64,000 nucleotides of DNA from Parabacteroides sp. An277 (GCF_002159645.1 NZ_NFJB01000016.1:1-64000), one strand, 5' to 3'. Positions 1 through 8,591 are shown, counted from the first letter of the stretch. The notes: a model not told the origin generated them from the letters alone. Numbers and translations are program-made.

Positions 1-19
1 GTAAGTACTTTTTTGTTCA

Positions 20-80
20 TAAGATTTAAAATTTTAATTATACAAAAATGTTTGATTAATAAGTTCTTGATTAAATCTTA
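20..80. repeat. Inverted repeat at the left end
   Basis: TAAGATTTAA (20-29) and TTAAATCTTA (71-80) are perfect 10-bp inverted copies about 41 bp apart in AT-rich DNA. The pair lies upstream of the integrase, where recombinase arm sites or an attachment site would be expected. The function is inferred from position only, and I cannot see the ICE boundary itself. Confidence 0.4.
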
Positions 81-129
81 CGAAGGTTAGTACAACGCAC
101 CCGGCTTTGGTTATGAGCGAACATAAAAA

Positions 130-206
130 AAGCGGGCTTGTTGTTTATTATTTCTTCTGAGGTTCTGGTAAACCCACGTGACAATAATAGAACAACAGCC
201 CGCGCT
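130..206. repeat. Imperfect long hairpin upstream of integrase
   Basis: The arm beginning AGCGGGCTTGTTGTT (about 130-152) pairs imperfectly with the arm ending AACAACAGCCCGCGCT (about 183-206) around a loop of some 30 bases. It could be a terminator for a chromosomal or ICE-end transcript, or a dyad used in integration or excision. There is no other gene in 1-550. Confidence 0.45.
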
Positions 207-484
207 TTATACGATTATATTCTTAATCTCCATCTGACCATAACATAATATGGTATAGGAAACCCCACAAATAATCTGTACTACACGCAAGCATTTACTG
301 TCCATTATTCCGTCACTTTTAAAATTTACCAGATTTATAAAGTAAAGCCCTAAAATGAAAACAAGAGCTAAACAAGTGCAAATAAAACCGCTTATTTACA
401 ATTGATTATAGTGTACTTGATGTTTTCAGTTGTTTTCTTTCTTTTCAGTTGATTGGTTCTTTTTCGGTACAATTTTGTTTCTCG

Positions 485-520
485 TTTGTTTCTCAATATC
501 GACCTTTATTCATATCTTTG
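485..520 (+). promoter_or_regulatory. Putative integrase promoter
   Basis: TATCTTTG at 513-520 matches the Bacteroides -7 consensus TAnnTTTG, and a TTTG at 485-488 is a -33 candidate, although the 24-bp spacing is longer than usual. Transcription would start near 527, about 25 bases before the ATG at 551. Confidence 0.45.
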
Positions 521-550
521 CAACAGAAACAAAATTATGAAGGGATCGAT

Positions 551-1684
551 ATGCCACGAGTAAAGAAGCCTACAAAAGTAAAAGAGCCTGTCCGCCTTCG
601 GACAAAGAAGCTGGCAGATGGAAGCCAAAGTCTGTATCTTGATATATACCGTTTCGGAAAACGAACATACGAATATCTTAAGTTGTATCTCATTCCGGAA
701 ACGGATAACAATGCCCGTCGGCAGAATCAGGCGACTATGAATGCCGCCAATGCCATCAAGTCCAAACGTATTATCGAGCTGACCAACGGCGAGGCCGGTA
801 TAGAAACCAAAGAGAGAGTTTACCTGCTTGACTGGATGAATACCTACAAGGAGAACCAGGCCAAGCGTGGCAAAAAGGACGGTTATCAAATTGACATCAC
901 TATACGCATCTTGAAGGATTATGCGGGAGAACGTATGTTGATGGATCAAATAGACAAGACATTCTGCCAGAATTATCTTGACTACCTTCAGTCCGAATAC
1001 CGTTCCAGAGGCAAACGAGTGTCGAATTACACACTGCATACTTATTACCGGGTATTGAACGGAGCCTTGAATGCGGCTGTCAGGGCCGAGATCATCAAGT
1101 CCAATCCTTTCACGAAAATCAGCAAGTCGGAAAAGATCCGTCTGCCTGAAAGCAAACGGTCATACATGACCATTGAAGAGGTGCGTGCATTGATCGCAAC
1201 CCCGATGAAAAATGAATCCGTGAAAGGTGCCTATCTGTTCTCTTGTTTCTGCGGTCTGCGAATCAGTGATATAATCAAGTTGCAATGGAAAGATGTATTC
1301 GTTGATCGTGGACAATACCGTCTGTCGGTTTCAATGCAGAAAACCAAGGAACCGATTTATCTTCCGCTTTCCCCGGAAGCGTTGAAGTGGATGCCTGCGC
1401 GTGGAGACAAAACTCCTGATGACCATGTGTTTGACCTGCCGTCCCCAGCAATGGTCAATATTCTTATCAAACCATGGGCAAAAGCGGCGGGAATAAACAA
1501 GCGTTTTACATTCCATACGGCGCGGCACACGTTCGCGACGATGATGCTGACACTCGGAGCAGACTTATATACGACATCCAAGCTGCTCGGCCATGCTGAC
1601 GTGAAAATGACACAGGTGTACGCCAAAATCATCAACCAGAAAAAGGATGATGCGGTCAACCTGGTCAACGGATTGTTTGAGTGA
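551..1684 (+). CDS. int: ICE tyrosine recombinase (integrase)
   Basis: A 377-aa site-specific tyrosine recombinase that would integrate and excise the ICE by strand exchange at att sites. The N-terminal half looks like an arm-binding plus SAM-like core-binding region. The catalytic set is visible in order: Arg237 in GLRISD, His322 and Arg325 in HTARH, His348 in LLGH and nucleophile Tyr357 in TQVYAKI. The ATG at 551 is chosen because it follows the -7 box. An upstream in-frame TTG (449) would add 34 residues with no family-like content. It is the first gene of the element and is read towards the replication and tra genes, as usual for an ICE end. Confidence 0.93.
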   Translation: MPRVKKPTKVKEPVRLRTKKLADGSQSLYLDIYRFGKRTYEYLKLYLIPETDNNARRQNQATMNAANAIKSKRIIELTNGEAGIETKERVYLLDWMNTYKENQAKRGKKDGYQIDITIRILKDYAGERMLMDQIDKTFCQNYLDYLQSEYRSRGKRVSNYTLHTYYRVLNGALNAAVRAEIIKSNPFTKISKSEKIRLPESKRSYMTIEEVRALIATPMKNESVKGAYLFSCFCGLRISDIIKLQWKDVFVDRGQYRLSVSMQKTKEPIYLPLSPEALKWMPARGDKTPDDHVFDLPSPAMVNILIKPWAKAAGINKRFTFHTARHTFATMMLTLGADLYTTSKLLGHADVKMTQVYAKIINQKKDDAVNLVNGLFE

Positions 1685-1817
1685 CCAATGATATACCATA
1701 TCATGTCAAATTTACAAGTAGATATTTTAAGGGCGTCATCGATTGCAGATACAATCGAAAAACGATACCTTTATGATGATATATTATTATAAACCAATAA
1801 AATGTAAATCGACATGA

Positions 1818-2582
1818 CAAGAGCTGACAAAGGCCTTCTCTCTTTTTGAGGGGAGCAAACACCCGCATCACATTGAATCGGCACAGGACGTGGCGGAAGA
1901 ACTTTTCGCCCTGCTTACCGAAGCAAAAACAGTTTATCTCCAGGAGGTCAAAATCCACGGCAAACAGTATCGCCGTTATGTGGAGGATTTTGTGAACAGT
2001 CACCGGTATATTGACTGCGATAACGCGGTCTGTCGGAACTGCCACGAAATGAACATCCACATCGTCAAGGGACTGCTGACCGACTGCCCCTACCTTATCC
2101 AACCGCTTTTTTCCGCCCCGAGCCTCTCTTTCGAGGAGTGCATGGAACTAAAGCGGAAGTATGACACATCGGAACTGGCATCTTCCGATTGTAATCCGGC
2201 AAAGTTTTCATTTCTTTCTTTTGACTGCAGTCTTTCGCGCAAACAACTGGCCGGTATCGTTTCTTGCGCCAATACTTATCATCTGTTCTGTTCTCCCGTA
2301 ACTATTGACGACATGGAATCTCTCTTCTCCTGCAAGATAGGTTTCTGTCTTCGGGTGAACAGCGTGCGCCGTGTGGCTATCCTGTTCGATGCCCTTCTTG
2401 AGAATTCATTCATTCAGCCTTACTGGCAATCAGTCCTCGAAAGAGGGCGTTTCCTGCAATCCAAGGACGGCTCGCACTTCATATCCGCAACGAGCATATC
2501 CACCACGCTTTCGTTGGTCAGGAACAAAATGACTTCAACCGCTTACAATATCAGAAAGTTTGTAAGCCAACTGAAGGAATGA
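1818..2582 (+). CDS. Unknown protein, disturbed start
   Basis: The frame is open from 1818 and reads sensibly (ELTKAFSLFEGSKHPHHIE...) well before the first usual start, the GTG at 1890, which gives 230 aa. An ATG at 1814 is in a different frame and hits a stop after 11 codons. A loss of two bases near 1818 would explain this, since restoring them gives M-T-Q-E-L-T-K. The protein has no domain I recognise. It is mixed polar with several Cys (two are in CRNC near the middle). It sits between integrase and the HTH gene. Either a GTG/CTG start is used or the gene carries a fresh frameshift. Confidence 0.55.
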   Translation, partial: QELTKAFSLFEGSKHPHHIESAQDVAEELFALLTEAKTVYLQEVKIHGKQYRRYVEDFVNSHRYIDCDNAVCRNCHEMNIHIVKGLLTDCPYLIQPLFSAPSLSFEECMELKRKYDTSELASSDCNPAKFSFLSFDCSLSRKQLAGIVSCANTYHLFCSPVTIDDMESLFSCKIGFCLRVNSVRRVAILFDALLENSFIQPYWQSVLERGRFLQSKDGSHFISATSISTTLSLVRNKMTSTAYNIRKFVSQLKE

Positions 2583-2620
2583 AAGGAAGTGCTAAGAAGT
2601 CAACCATGTGAAAAGCAAAA

Positions 2621-2657
2621 GTATGATAACTGATATGCTACCAAACCGGTATCATAC
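2621..2657. repeat. Operator-like inverted repeat
   Basis: GTATGATA (2621-2628) and TATCATAC (2650-2657) are perfect inverted 8-mers separated by 21 bases, about 105 bp before the HTH gene. It is a candidate binding site for that HTH protein, which is inference from proximity. Confidence 0.4.
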
Positions 2658-2761
2658 TGTCATCCAATGCTTTTAGATATTCACACTCTACCTTTGCCTC
2701 TGTATACAACGCGTTACAAACAGAGGTGCATCTCTTATTGTCTAATTTAATCACGAATAAT

Positions 2762-3157
2762 ATGTCCAACAGATTGACATTCATGGAAAGGTTGAGCGAA
2801 CGGCTCACGGCCCTTGAAGCGATTATCCGGAAATTGGAACCGGTCGAGAGCTTTCTGGAACGGGTGGAATTGCTGGAAAAGAACATTTACGCGACCAAAA
2901 AGGTCTTTACTTTTTCGGAAGCCTGCATGTACATCGGGGTATCAGAAAGTATGCTGTATAAACTTACGGCCAACAAGGAGATTCCTCACTACAAGCCTCG
3001 CGGCAAGATGATCTACTTTGCCAAGGAGGAACTGGACGAATGGCTCCTGCAGAATCATGAACTTGCCGTCGATGATGCCACGCGGATGGCACACGAGGCG
3101 GCAGCAGTACAACCCTTCTTAAATGAGAAACGCCATGGAAAACGAAAGAAGAACTGA
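2762..3157 (+). CDS. Helix-turn-helix DNA-binding protein (excisionase-like)
   Basis: About 131 aa from the ATG at 2762 (an upstream in-frame GTG at 2726 is less likely). The N-terminal 45 residues form a leucine-rich coiled coil (MERLSERLTALEAIIRKLEP). The centre is a MerR/excisionase-type HTH_17 domain with the typical pattern FTFSEACMYIGVSESMLYKL, a basic wing (KPRGKMIYF) and DELDEWLL-like ending. Such proteins are small DNA-bending or regulatory factors next to ICE integrases. Its end overlaps the start of the RepA-like gene, so the two are probably co-translated. Confidence 0.8.
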   Translation: MSNRLTFMERLSERLTALEAIIRKLEPVESFLERVELLEKNIYATKKVFTFSEACMYIGVSESMLYKLTANKEIPHYKPRGKMIYFAKEELDEWLLQNHELAVDDATRMAHEAAAVQPFLNEKRHGKRKKN

Positions 3158-4235
3158 CCAGAAGACGGGAATGGGATTGGAAGAGACCCGTCTGTCAGAT
3201 ATTCTTTCAGCTTCCCAAATCAAGGCGACGGATACATACGAGACCCCGCCGCAAATTATCTGGATTGACAATTCGACCATAGCGACTCTCGGCAATTTCA
3301 GTGCATCGACCGGCAAGGCAAAATCCAAGAAGACATTCAATGTCTCCGCCCTTGTCGCCGCTTCCCTGGCAGGTAAGCAGGTGCTGAACTACCGGGCGCA
3401 TCTGCCGGAAGGCAAACGCCGGATCCTGTATGTCGATACCGAGCAGAGCCGCTATCATTGTCACACGGTGCTGGAACGTATTCTGCGTCTGGCCGGGCTT
3501 CCTACCACAGCAGACAGCGAGAACCTTGATTTCATCTGCCTGCGGGAGTATTCTCCGACAGTCCGTATAAGTGTGATAGACTATGCCCTTCGTCAGGGTA
3601 AAGGTTACGGGCTGGTTATCATTGACGGTATCCGCGACCTTATGCTGGACATCAACAGCACCAGCGAATCGGTGGAGGTAATCAACAAAATGATGGAATG
3701 GTCCTCTCGTTACGACCTGCATATCCATTGCGTGCTGCACCTGAACAAAGGGGACAACAATGTACGAGGCCATATCGGTACGGAGATGAGCAACAAGGCG
3801 GAAACAGTACTGGTCATCAGCAAATGCAACGAGAATCCGTCTGTCAGTGAAGTCCATGCCCTGCATATCCGGGAAAAGGAGTTCAAACCCTTCGCGTTCA
3901 CCGTGGACGACAACGGGCTCCCGGTCATCGCCGAAGGGCACACGTTCGGTGACACCCCGAAGCCCAGGCAACGGACAAGCTTTACGGAGCTGAGCATCGA
4001 GCAGCACCGGGAAGCCCTTTCCGCTGCCTTTGACGGCAAACCCATCAGGGGCTTTGAGAATGTACTGCAACGTCTGATCGCCTCTTATGAAAACATAGGC
4101 TTCAAACGTGGCCGCAGTGTCATGATAAAACTGCTGCAGTACCTGACGGACAACCTTAAACTTGTTGTCAAGCAGGACAAGCTGTTCTACTATGACATGA
4201 CCCCCGCGGAAGCAAGGCTTTTTGATGAAGAATGA
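3123..4235 (+). CDS. RepA-like AAA/RecA-fold ATPase
   Basis: 370 aa; the start may be ATG 3123 or 3135, both inside the end of the HTH gene. It is a RecA-fold ATPase of the plasmid RepA/AAA_25 type. A Walker A variant lies around residues 57-72 (SASTGKAKSKKT), a Walker B-like segment is VIIDGIRDL and a sensor-like LHLNKGD follows. A C-terminal winged-helix-like region follows (GFENVLQRLIASY...GRSVMIKLLQYL). These proteins act as hexameric helicases in plasmid replication. With the HTH gene before it and the primase-like gene after it, it suggests an autonomous replication module for the excised ICE circle. Confidence 0.82.
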   Translation: MRNAMENERRTDQKTGMGLEETRLSDILSASQIKATDTYETPPQIIWIDNSTIATLGNFSASTGKAKSKKTFNVSALVAASLAGKQVLNYRAHLPEGKRRILYVDTEQSRYHCHTVLERILRLAGLPTTADSENLDFICLREYSPTVRISVIDYALRQGKGYGLVIIDGIRDLMLDINSTSESVEVINKMMEWSSRYDLHIHCVLHLNKGDNNVRGHIGTEMSNKAETVLVISKCNENPSVSEVHALHIREKEFKPFAFTVDDNGLPVIAEGHTFGDTPKPRQRTSFTELSIEQHREALSAAFDGKPIRGFENVLQRLIASYENIGFKRGRSVMIKLLQYLTDNLKLVVKQDKLFYYDMTPAEARLFDEE

Positions 4236-4260
4236 AGCCGGGCGCGGGCATATATATTTC

Positions 4261-4306
4261 AGTTTACTTTAGTATGTATATATATAGGGAATAAAACTAA
4301 ACTAAA
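4261..4306. repeat. AT-rich inverted repeat between RepA-like and primase-like genes
   Basis: AGTTTACTTTAGT (4261-4273) faces the near-complement ACTAAACTAAAC (about 4295-4306) across an AT-rich stretch with a TATATATA run. The 105-bp gap lies between two replication genes, so an origin or an autoregulatory operator is possible. This is inference. Confidence 0.35.
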
Positions 4307-4340
4307 CCATTTCCGTGTGAACAAGTGAAAGAAAACAGCC

Positions 4341-5228
4341 ATGACTATAGAAGAAGCAAAACAGGTACGCATAGTGGACTTTCTGGCGCAGCTCGGCCAC
4401 CATGCGCAATACGTTAAATCGGATCAGTACTGGTATCTCTCGCCGTTAAGGGATGAGCAGTCGCCGTCGTTCAAGGTCAATGACCGGTTGAACGAATGGT
4501 ATGATTTTGGGGCGGCCACCGGAGGCGACCTCGTGGAATTGGGTAAATACCTTTACCAGACTGAAAGTGTAAGCGAGGTACTGGCATACATCGGGCGGCA
4601 TTCCAGCGATATGCCTTTGCCGAAAGTCCGTTTCCAGGCTCTTCCGCCCCGTCCCGTGGAATCGGATATGAAAAATCTGATTGTCGTCCCGTTACGGCAT
4701 CACGCGTTATACTCTTACCTTCAGTCCCGGAAAATAGATGCTGACATAGGACGTATGTTCTGCAAGGAAATCCATTATGAATTGCGTGACCGGCATTATT
4801 TTGCCCTCGCGTTCGGTAATGTTTCGGGCGGATATGAAATGCGCAACGCCTATTATAAAGGATGTATCAAGAACAAGGACATCTCCCTGATCGGACATCA
4901 GTGCGGAGAGATACAGGAACGGGTCTGCGTGTTCGAGGGGTTCATGGACTTTCTGTCTTACCTGACATTGAAGCAGTCATGCAACTGGACCATTTGTATA
5001 GACCAGCCTTGCGACTACCTTGTCATGAACTCCGTAAACAACCTGAAAAAGGCATTGATGTACCTGCAGAGATACCTGCATATACATTGTTATCTCGACA
5101 ACGACCTTGCCGGGCAAAAGACCGTGGAAACCATAGCCGGACTATACGGCGAACGGGTCAGCAACGAAGCTGTCCGATATAGCGAATACAAGGATCTGAA
5201 TGATTGCTTGCGAGGCAAGAAACGCTGA
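4341..5228 (+). CDS. Toprim primase-like protein with degenerate CHC2 region
   Basis: 295 aa. The first 75 residues follow the layout of the CHC2 zinc-binding domain of DnaG primases (YLSPLRDEQSPSFKV, then WYDFGAATGGD), but the Cys/His ligand positions carry Ser, Arg, Asp and Ala, so no zinc site is visible. The C-terminal half looks like a Toprim domain: EGFMDFLSYL, then CYLDNDLAGQKTVE with the acidic D-x-D-type metal site. It probably primes DNA synthesis on the excised or transferred strand. A terminator follows directly. Confidence 0.8.
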   Translation: MTIEEAKQVRIVDFLAQLGHHAQYVKSDQYWYLSPLRDEQSPSFKVNDRLNEWYDFGAATGGDLVELGKYLYQTESVSEVLAYIGRHSSDMPLPKVRFQALPPRPVESDMKNLIVVPLRHHALYSYLQSRKIDADIGRMFCKEIHYELRDRHYFALAFGNVSGGYEMRNAYYKGCIKNKDISLIGHQCGEIQERVCVFEGFMDFLSYLTLKQSCNWTICIDQPCDYLVMNSVNNLKKALMYLQRYLHIHCYLDNDLAGQKTVETIAGLYGERVSNEAVRYSEYKDLNDCLRGKKR

Positions 5229-5256
5229 CCTAAAAAAAAGCGAATCTGCCAATGGA

Positions 5257-5283
5257 AGCCCTCCTGAACGGAGGGCTTTTTTT
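5257..5283 (+). terminator. Rho-independent terminator after primase-like gene
   Basis: AGCCCTCC (5257-5264) pairs perfectly with GGAGGGCT (5270-5277) around TGAAC, followed by seven T. It closes the integrase-proximal replication operon and separates it from the tra operon. Confidence 0.9.
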
Positions 5284-5323
5284 ATGCCCTGACTTCTTCA
5301 TTTTTCCCGTTCATTAAGGCGAT

Positions 5324-5349
5324 ATAGTACGATTTTATAGTACGATTTT
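5324..5349. promoter_or_regulatory. Tandem 13-bp repeat upstream of the tra operon
   Basis: ATAGTACGATTTT occurs twice head to tail (5324-5336, 5337-5349), followed by AAAATCGATA, a partial reverse copy. The core AGTACGATT recurs as an 11-bp inverted repeat at 52061-52092 upstream of the second + strand operon. This looks like a regulator binding site in the control region of the transfer operon. The 246-bp gap 5229-5474 otherwise holds only the terminator. Confidence 0.55.
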
Positions 5350-5474
5350 CAAAATCGATATAAATCTTGTAAAGAAAACATCCGTTTAATACACAATTAT
5401 TTCGTAGTTCGAAATTCTCCTTTTTTATTTGTGAAATCAAACTAATACAAAATTCAATATCCATACTAAAAGAT

Positions 5475-5930
5475 ATGAGATCATATTTCATTTTTGCCAT
5501 TGTTCTGACGGTCGCGTACCTCATTTATTACGCGGTCATCATTATGCAGGATCTCTATGGAAAAAGGAGAACCGGCAAGACAGAGGAGGAAGTTTTCGAC
5601 CTCGGCACACTGGAGGACGAAGAGAGTGTTGCCGTGAGCGAGAGTGAAACCGGGTTCCGTGTCGGCAACGAGCAATACGATACTGAAACAGCATCAGGCG
5701 GCGATTCTGCCACCGACCAGAAGCCGGCGGACAAAAAGCCGGAGACAAAGGAGACCCCGGAAGAAAGACTGGAGCGTCTCAAAGCCAAGGCGGAGGAAAA
5801 GATGGAGGAAACCACGCCCTACCTGTCTGATGGCTTCAGTGCAGATGAAATGTACAAGGCGATGCTTTCCAGGGGCAAACTGGAAAATCGTCCGGAGATG
5901 GCCTGGAAACCAATTAAAGACAAATTGTAG
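5475..5930 (+). CDS. Small single-pass membrane protein at the head of the tra operon
   Basis: 151 aa. The N-terminal membrane segment is about residues 4-24 (FIFAIVLTVAYLIYYAVIIM). It is followed by a long acidic/lysine-rich low-complexity tail (residues 35-115) and a short C-terminal conserved-looking block (YLSDGFSADEMYKAML). It precedes the two DUF4134 pilin-like proteins with a 1-bp gap. I do not recognise the family. Position and topology suggest an envelope or assembly accessory protein of the type IV secretion system. Confidence 0.75.
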   Translation: MRSYFIFAIVLTVAYLIYYAVIIMQDLYGKRRTGKTEEEVFDLGTLEDEESVAVSESETGFRVGNEQYDTETASGGDSATDQKPADKKPETKETPEERLERLKAKAEEKMEETTPYLSDGFSADEMYKAMLSRGKLENRPEMAWKPIKDKL

Positions 5931-5931
5931 C

Positions 5932-6255
5932 ATGTCGATTAAGCAAAAGATAGTATGCCTGTTAATTCTTGTACCCTATGCGGCTTTCGCCAAGAGCGGC
6001 AGCGTGAACTACAGCTGGGGAGCGGATGCGCTGGCCACGATGCACGACTTCGTGGTCACGATGATGCTGTATGTCCTGTATATATGCTACTCCATCGCAT
6101 CCGTTCTGGTCATCGTGTCCGCCTTCCAGATCTACATCAAGATGAACACTGGAGAGGACGGCATCGTCAAATCCTTTTTATCGCTGCTTGGCGCGTGCCT
6201 GTTCATCATCGGGGCCTCCATCGTACTTCCGGCATTTTTCGGTTATCGCATATAA
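5932..6255 (+). CDS. TraE-like DUF4134 protein, first paralog
   Basis: 107 aa with a signal peptide (cleavage after AFA near 20) and two membrane segments (about 40-62 and 82-103) ending GACLFIIGASIVLPAFFGYRI. This is the layout of Bacteroidetes TraE/DUF4134, the VirB2-like inner-membrane small subunit of the conjugation apparatus. It starts 1 bp after the preceding stop and is followed by a second DUF4134 protein of similar design, so the two look like a tandem duplication that has diverged. Confidence 0.8.
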   Translation: MSIKQKIVCLLILVPYAAFAKSGSVNYSWGADALATMHDFVVTMMLYVLYICYSIASVLVIVSAFQIYIKMNTGEDGIVKSFLSLLGACLFIIGASIVLPAFFGYRI

Positions 6256-6304
6256 GGCTGTTTAACAATCCAATACATAAATATTAACTCAAAAACGATC
6301 AAGT

Positions 6305-6682
6305 ATGTTTCAGAAAGTAAAACAAATGTGCCGAAAGGCAAAAGGATTCATCCAAGGTGTTTCCACCAAAGTGAAGATGCTTGCACTCACTTTGTTCTCT
6401 GGTACCACGGCAATGGCCCAGAGTACGGCCGGCGACTATTCAGCCGGTACTACCGCACTATCTACCGTGGCGGAGGAAATTGTCAAGTATGTACCAGTCA
6501 TGGTCAAGCTCTGCTATGCCATCGCCGGTGTAGTCGCCATTATCGGCGCCATCTCCGTTTACATCGCCATGAACAACGAAGAGCAGGATGTCAAAAAGAA
6601 GATCATGATGGTGGTTGGTGCATGTCTTTTCCTGATTGCAGCAGCACAGGCTCTTCCTTTGTTTTTCGGCATTGACGCATAA
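6305..6682 (+). CDS. traE: TraE (DUF4134), VirB2-like small membrane subunit
   Basis: 125 aa. A long N-terminal basic segment leads to a signal sequence ending AMAQ near residue 39. Two hydrophobic helices follow (about 60-85 and 98-120) with the family ending GACLFLIAAAQALPLFFG. DUF4134/TraE proteins are presumed pilin or channel subunits of Bacteroides conjugation systems. It lies directly before traF, as in known conjugative transposons. Confidence 0.88.
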   Translation: MFQKVKQMCRKAKGFIQGVSTKVKMLALTLFSGTTAMAQSTAGDYSAGTTALSTVAEEIVKYVPVMVKLCYAIAGVVAIIGAISVYIAMNNEEQDVKKKIMMVVGACLFLIAAAQALPLFFGIDA

Positions 6683-6694
6683 AAGTACCGAGGG

Positions 6695-6991
6695 ATGAAA
6701 AGCAAGGAAACACGTTATCCGGACTATCCGCTGTTCAAGGGGCTGCAACGTCCTCTTGAAGTGATGGGATTGCAGGGCCGCTACATCTATTGGGCGGCAG
6801 GAACGGCAGGCGGAGCCATCGCGGGCTTCATAGCCGCTTACTGCCTTGCCGGATTCGTGGCCGGACTGGCCGCGCTGACAGTCATTCTGTCGGTGGGCAT
6901 CGTGCTAATCATCTTCAAGCAGCGGAAAGGTCTGCACAGCAAGAGAACGGACCGAGGCGTGTTCGTCTATGCCTACTCGCGTAAGGTCTGA
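6695..6991 (+). CDS. traF: TraF (DUF4133), VirB3-like membrane protein
   Basis: 98 aa with the DUF4133 pattern: an N-terminal YPLFKGLQRPLEVMGLQGRYI block, then two adjacent membrane helices (about 34-75) and a basic tail. VirB3-like proteins partner the VirB4 ATPase, here TraG, which is the next gene. Confidence 0.88.
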   Translation: MKSKETRYPDYPLFKGLQRPLEVMGLQGRYIYWAAGTAGGAIAGFIAAYCLAGFVAGLAALTVILSVGIVLIIFKQRKGLHSKRTDRGVFVYAYSRKV

Positions 6992-7040
6992 CAAAATTAA
7001 ACCATCACAGCAATGTGTGGCTATATTGAATGTTGAACGC

Positions 7041-7071
7041 GGGTAGGTTCGTATGAGATACGGGCCTACCC
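7041..7071. promoter_or_regulatory. Strong hairpin between traF and traG
   Basis: GGGTAGG-TT-CGTAT-GAG-ATACG-GG-CCTACCC folds with 7 + 5 paired bases around one symmetric 2x2 internal loop. It lies in the 104-bp traF-traG gap, 24 bases before the traG ATG. There is no T run after it, so it looks like an mRNA processing, attenuation or translation-control element rather than a simple terminator. Confidence 0.6.
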
Positions 7072-7095
7072 CTATTTAATTGAACGTATATTGAA

Positions 7096-8523
7096 ATGAC
7101 CCTATACATTATCCTGATTTTCGTTGCCTTATGCGCGGGTATGGCCATATCCGTCCATGCGTTCGGTACCGGAGGCAAGCGCAAGCGTATCTTCCAGGAC
7201 ATCTATTTCTCGGTGGAAGACACGGAAGGCGTGGGTGTCCTGTACACCAAGACGGGCGAATATTCCGCCATGCTGAAGATCGAGAATCCGGTACAGAAGT
7301 ATTCGGCGAACATAGACAGCTACTACGATTTCACGCATCTGTTCTCCGCCCTTGCCCTGACCTTGGGAGAAGGTTATGCCATTCACAAGCAGGACATCTT
7401 CGTGAGGAAGCGTTTTGTCAACGAGGATACCGGGAAGCAGGAGTTCCTTTCTGAATCGTATTTCCGGTATTTCAAGGGAAGGGCGTACACGGACAGCATG
7501 TGTTACCTGACCATCACGCAGGAAGCCAGGAAAAGCCGCCTTTTCTCGTTCGACAACAAGAAATGGCGTGATTTCCTTGTCAAGATCCGCAAGGTACAGG
7601 ACCAGTTGCGGGACAGCGGCGTGCAGGCGCGTTTCCTGAACAAATCCGAGGCAAGCGATTACGTGGACCGGTATTTCGCCATGAACTTCAAGGACCGTAT
7701 TATCTCGATGACGAACTTCAAGTCGGACGACGAGAGCGTCTCGATGGGTGACAAGCGCTGCAAGGTGTACAGTCTCGTGGACGTGGACTGCATCTCGCTG
7801 CCTTCGATGATCAGACCCTATACCAATATAGAAGTGAACAACACGGAAATGCCCGTGGATCTTGTCTCGGCCATTGACAGCATTCCGAATGCCGATACAG
7901 TGGTCTATAACCAGGTCATCTTCCTTCCCAACCAGAAGCGTGAACTATCGCTGCTGGACAAGAAGAAGAACCGGCACGCGAGCATTCCCAACCCGAGCAA
8001 CCAGGCAGCGGTCGAAGACATAAAACGTGTACAGGAGGTAATTGCCCGCGAGAGCAAGCAGCTCGTGTACAGCCATTTCAACCTTATAGTGGCCGTGTCC
8101 GGCGATACGGACCTGCAGAAGTGTACGAATCATCTGGAGAACGCTTTCGGTAGAATGGGAATCCATATCTCCAAACGAGCCTACAACCAGCTGGAGCTGT
8201 TCGTCGGCTCGTTCCCGGGCAACTGCTACAGCCTGAATGAAGAGTATGACCGGTTCCTGACCCTATCGGACGCGGCGATGTGCCTGATGTACAAGGAACG
8301 TGTGCAGCACAGCGAAGACACCCCGGTGAAAGTCTATTACACTGACCGCCAGGGAGTGCCTGTCGCCATCGACATCACCGGCAAGGAAGGCAGACAGAAG
8401 CTGACGGACAACTCGAACTTTTTTGCCCTCGGGCCGAGCGGTTCCGGGAAATCCTTCCACATGGAGAAAAACAGTACAAAACGGCGGCAAGCGATTGCAA
8501 AATTGATTGTTATAAATACTTGA
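7096..8523 (+). pseudogene. traG: traG 5' part (VirB4-like ATPase), interrupted
   Basis: Codons 1-455 of the TraG/VirB4 ATPase that powers the conjugation channel: a short N-terminal hydrophobic segment, the CagE/TrbE-VirB4 N domain, then the Walker A motif GPSGSGKSFH at residues 446-455. The gene is cut immediately after it. At 8464 the reading runs into a mobilizable element, adds about 19 foreign residues (EKNSTKRRQ...) and stops at 8523 as a 475-aa product without the ATPase core. The remainder is at 15281-16621 in frame with codon 456. Joining the two at the TTCCACATG repeat would rebuild a 901-aa protein. In this configuration the ICE should be transfer-defective. Confidence 0.93.
8455..8463 (+). 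repeat. Left copy of 9-bp insertion repeat (att core)
   Basis: TTCCACATG lies at the left junction within traG codons 454-456 (F-H-M) and is repeated at 15275-15283. Identity stops outside the nine bases, which fits a tyrosine recombinase crossover core. Confidence 0.85.
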
Positions 8524-8591
8524 TTTACAGCTAATATGTTTTAACAAACGGAGAAACCGGCTATTGGCGTTTAGTCCTTATTGGAGTAAAT

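Noticed and set aside
1-448. tRNA gene or tRNA 3' end as ICE attachment site
   Set aside because: I looked for acceptor and T-arm patterns on both strands and found none. The exact att site cannot be named.
449-550. N-terminal extension of the integrase from a TTG
   Set aside because: The extension covers the -7 box and promoter region and adds residues unlike the family. ATG 551 fits better.
3207-4070. A 287-aa - strand frame opposite the RepA-like gene
   Set aside because: Antisense to a gene with clear ATPase motifs; no start context and no family features.
5282-5524. An 80-aa - strand frame in the gap before the tra operon
   Set aside because: It overlaps the start of the membrane-protein gene, the tandem repeats and the terminator. 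No start signal or family likeness; probably chance in AT-rich DNA.
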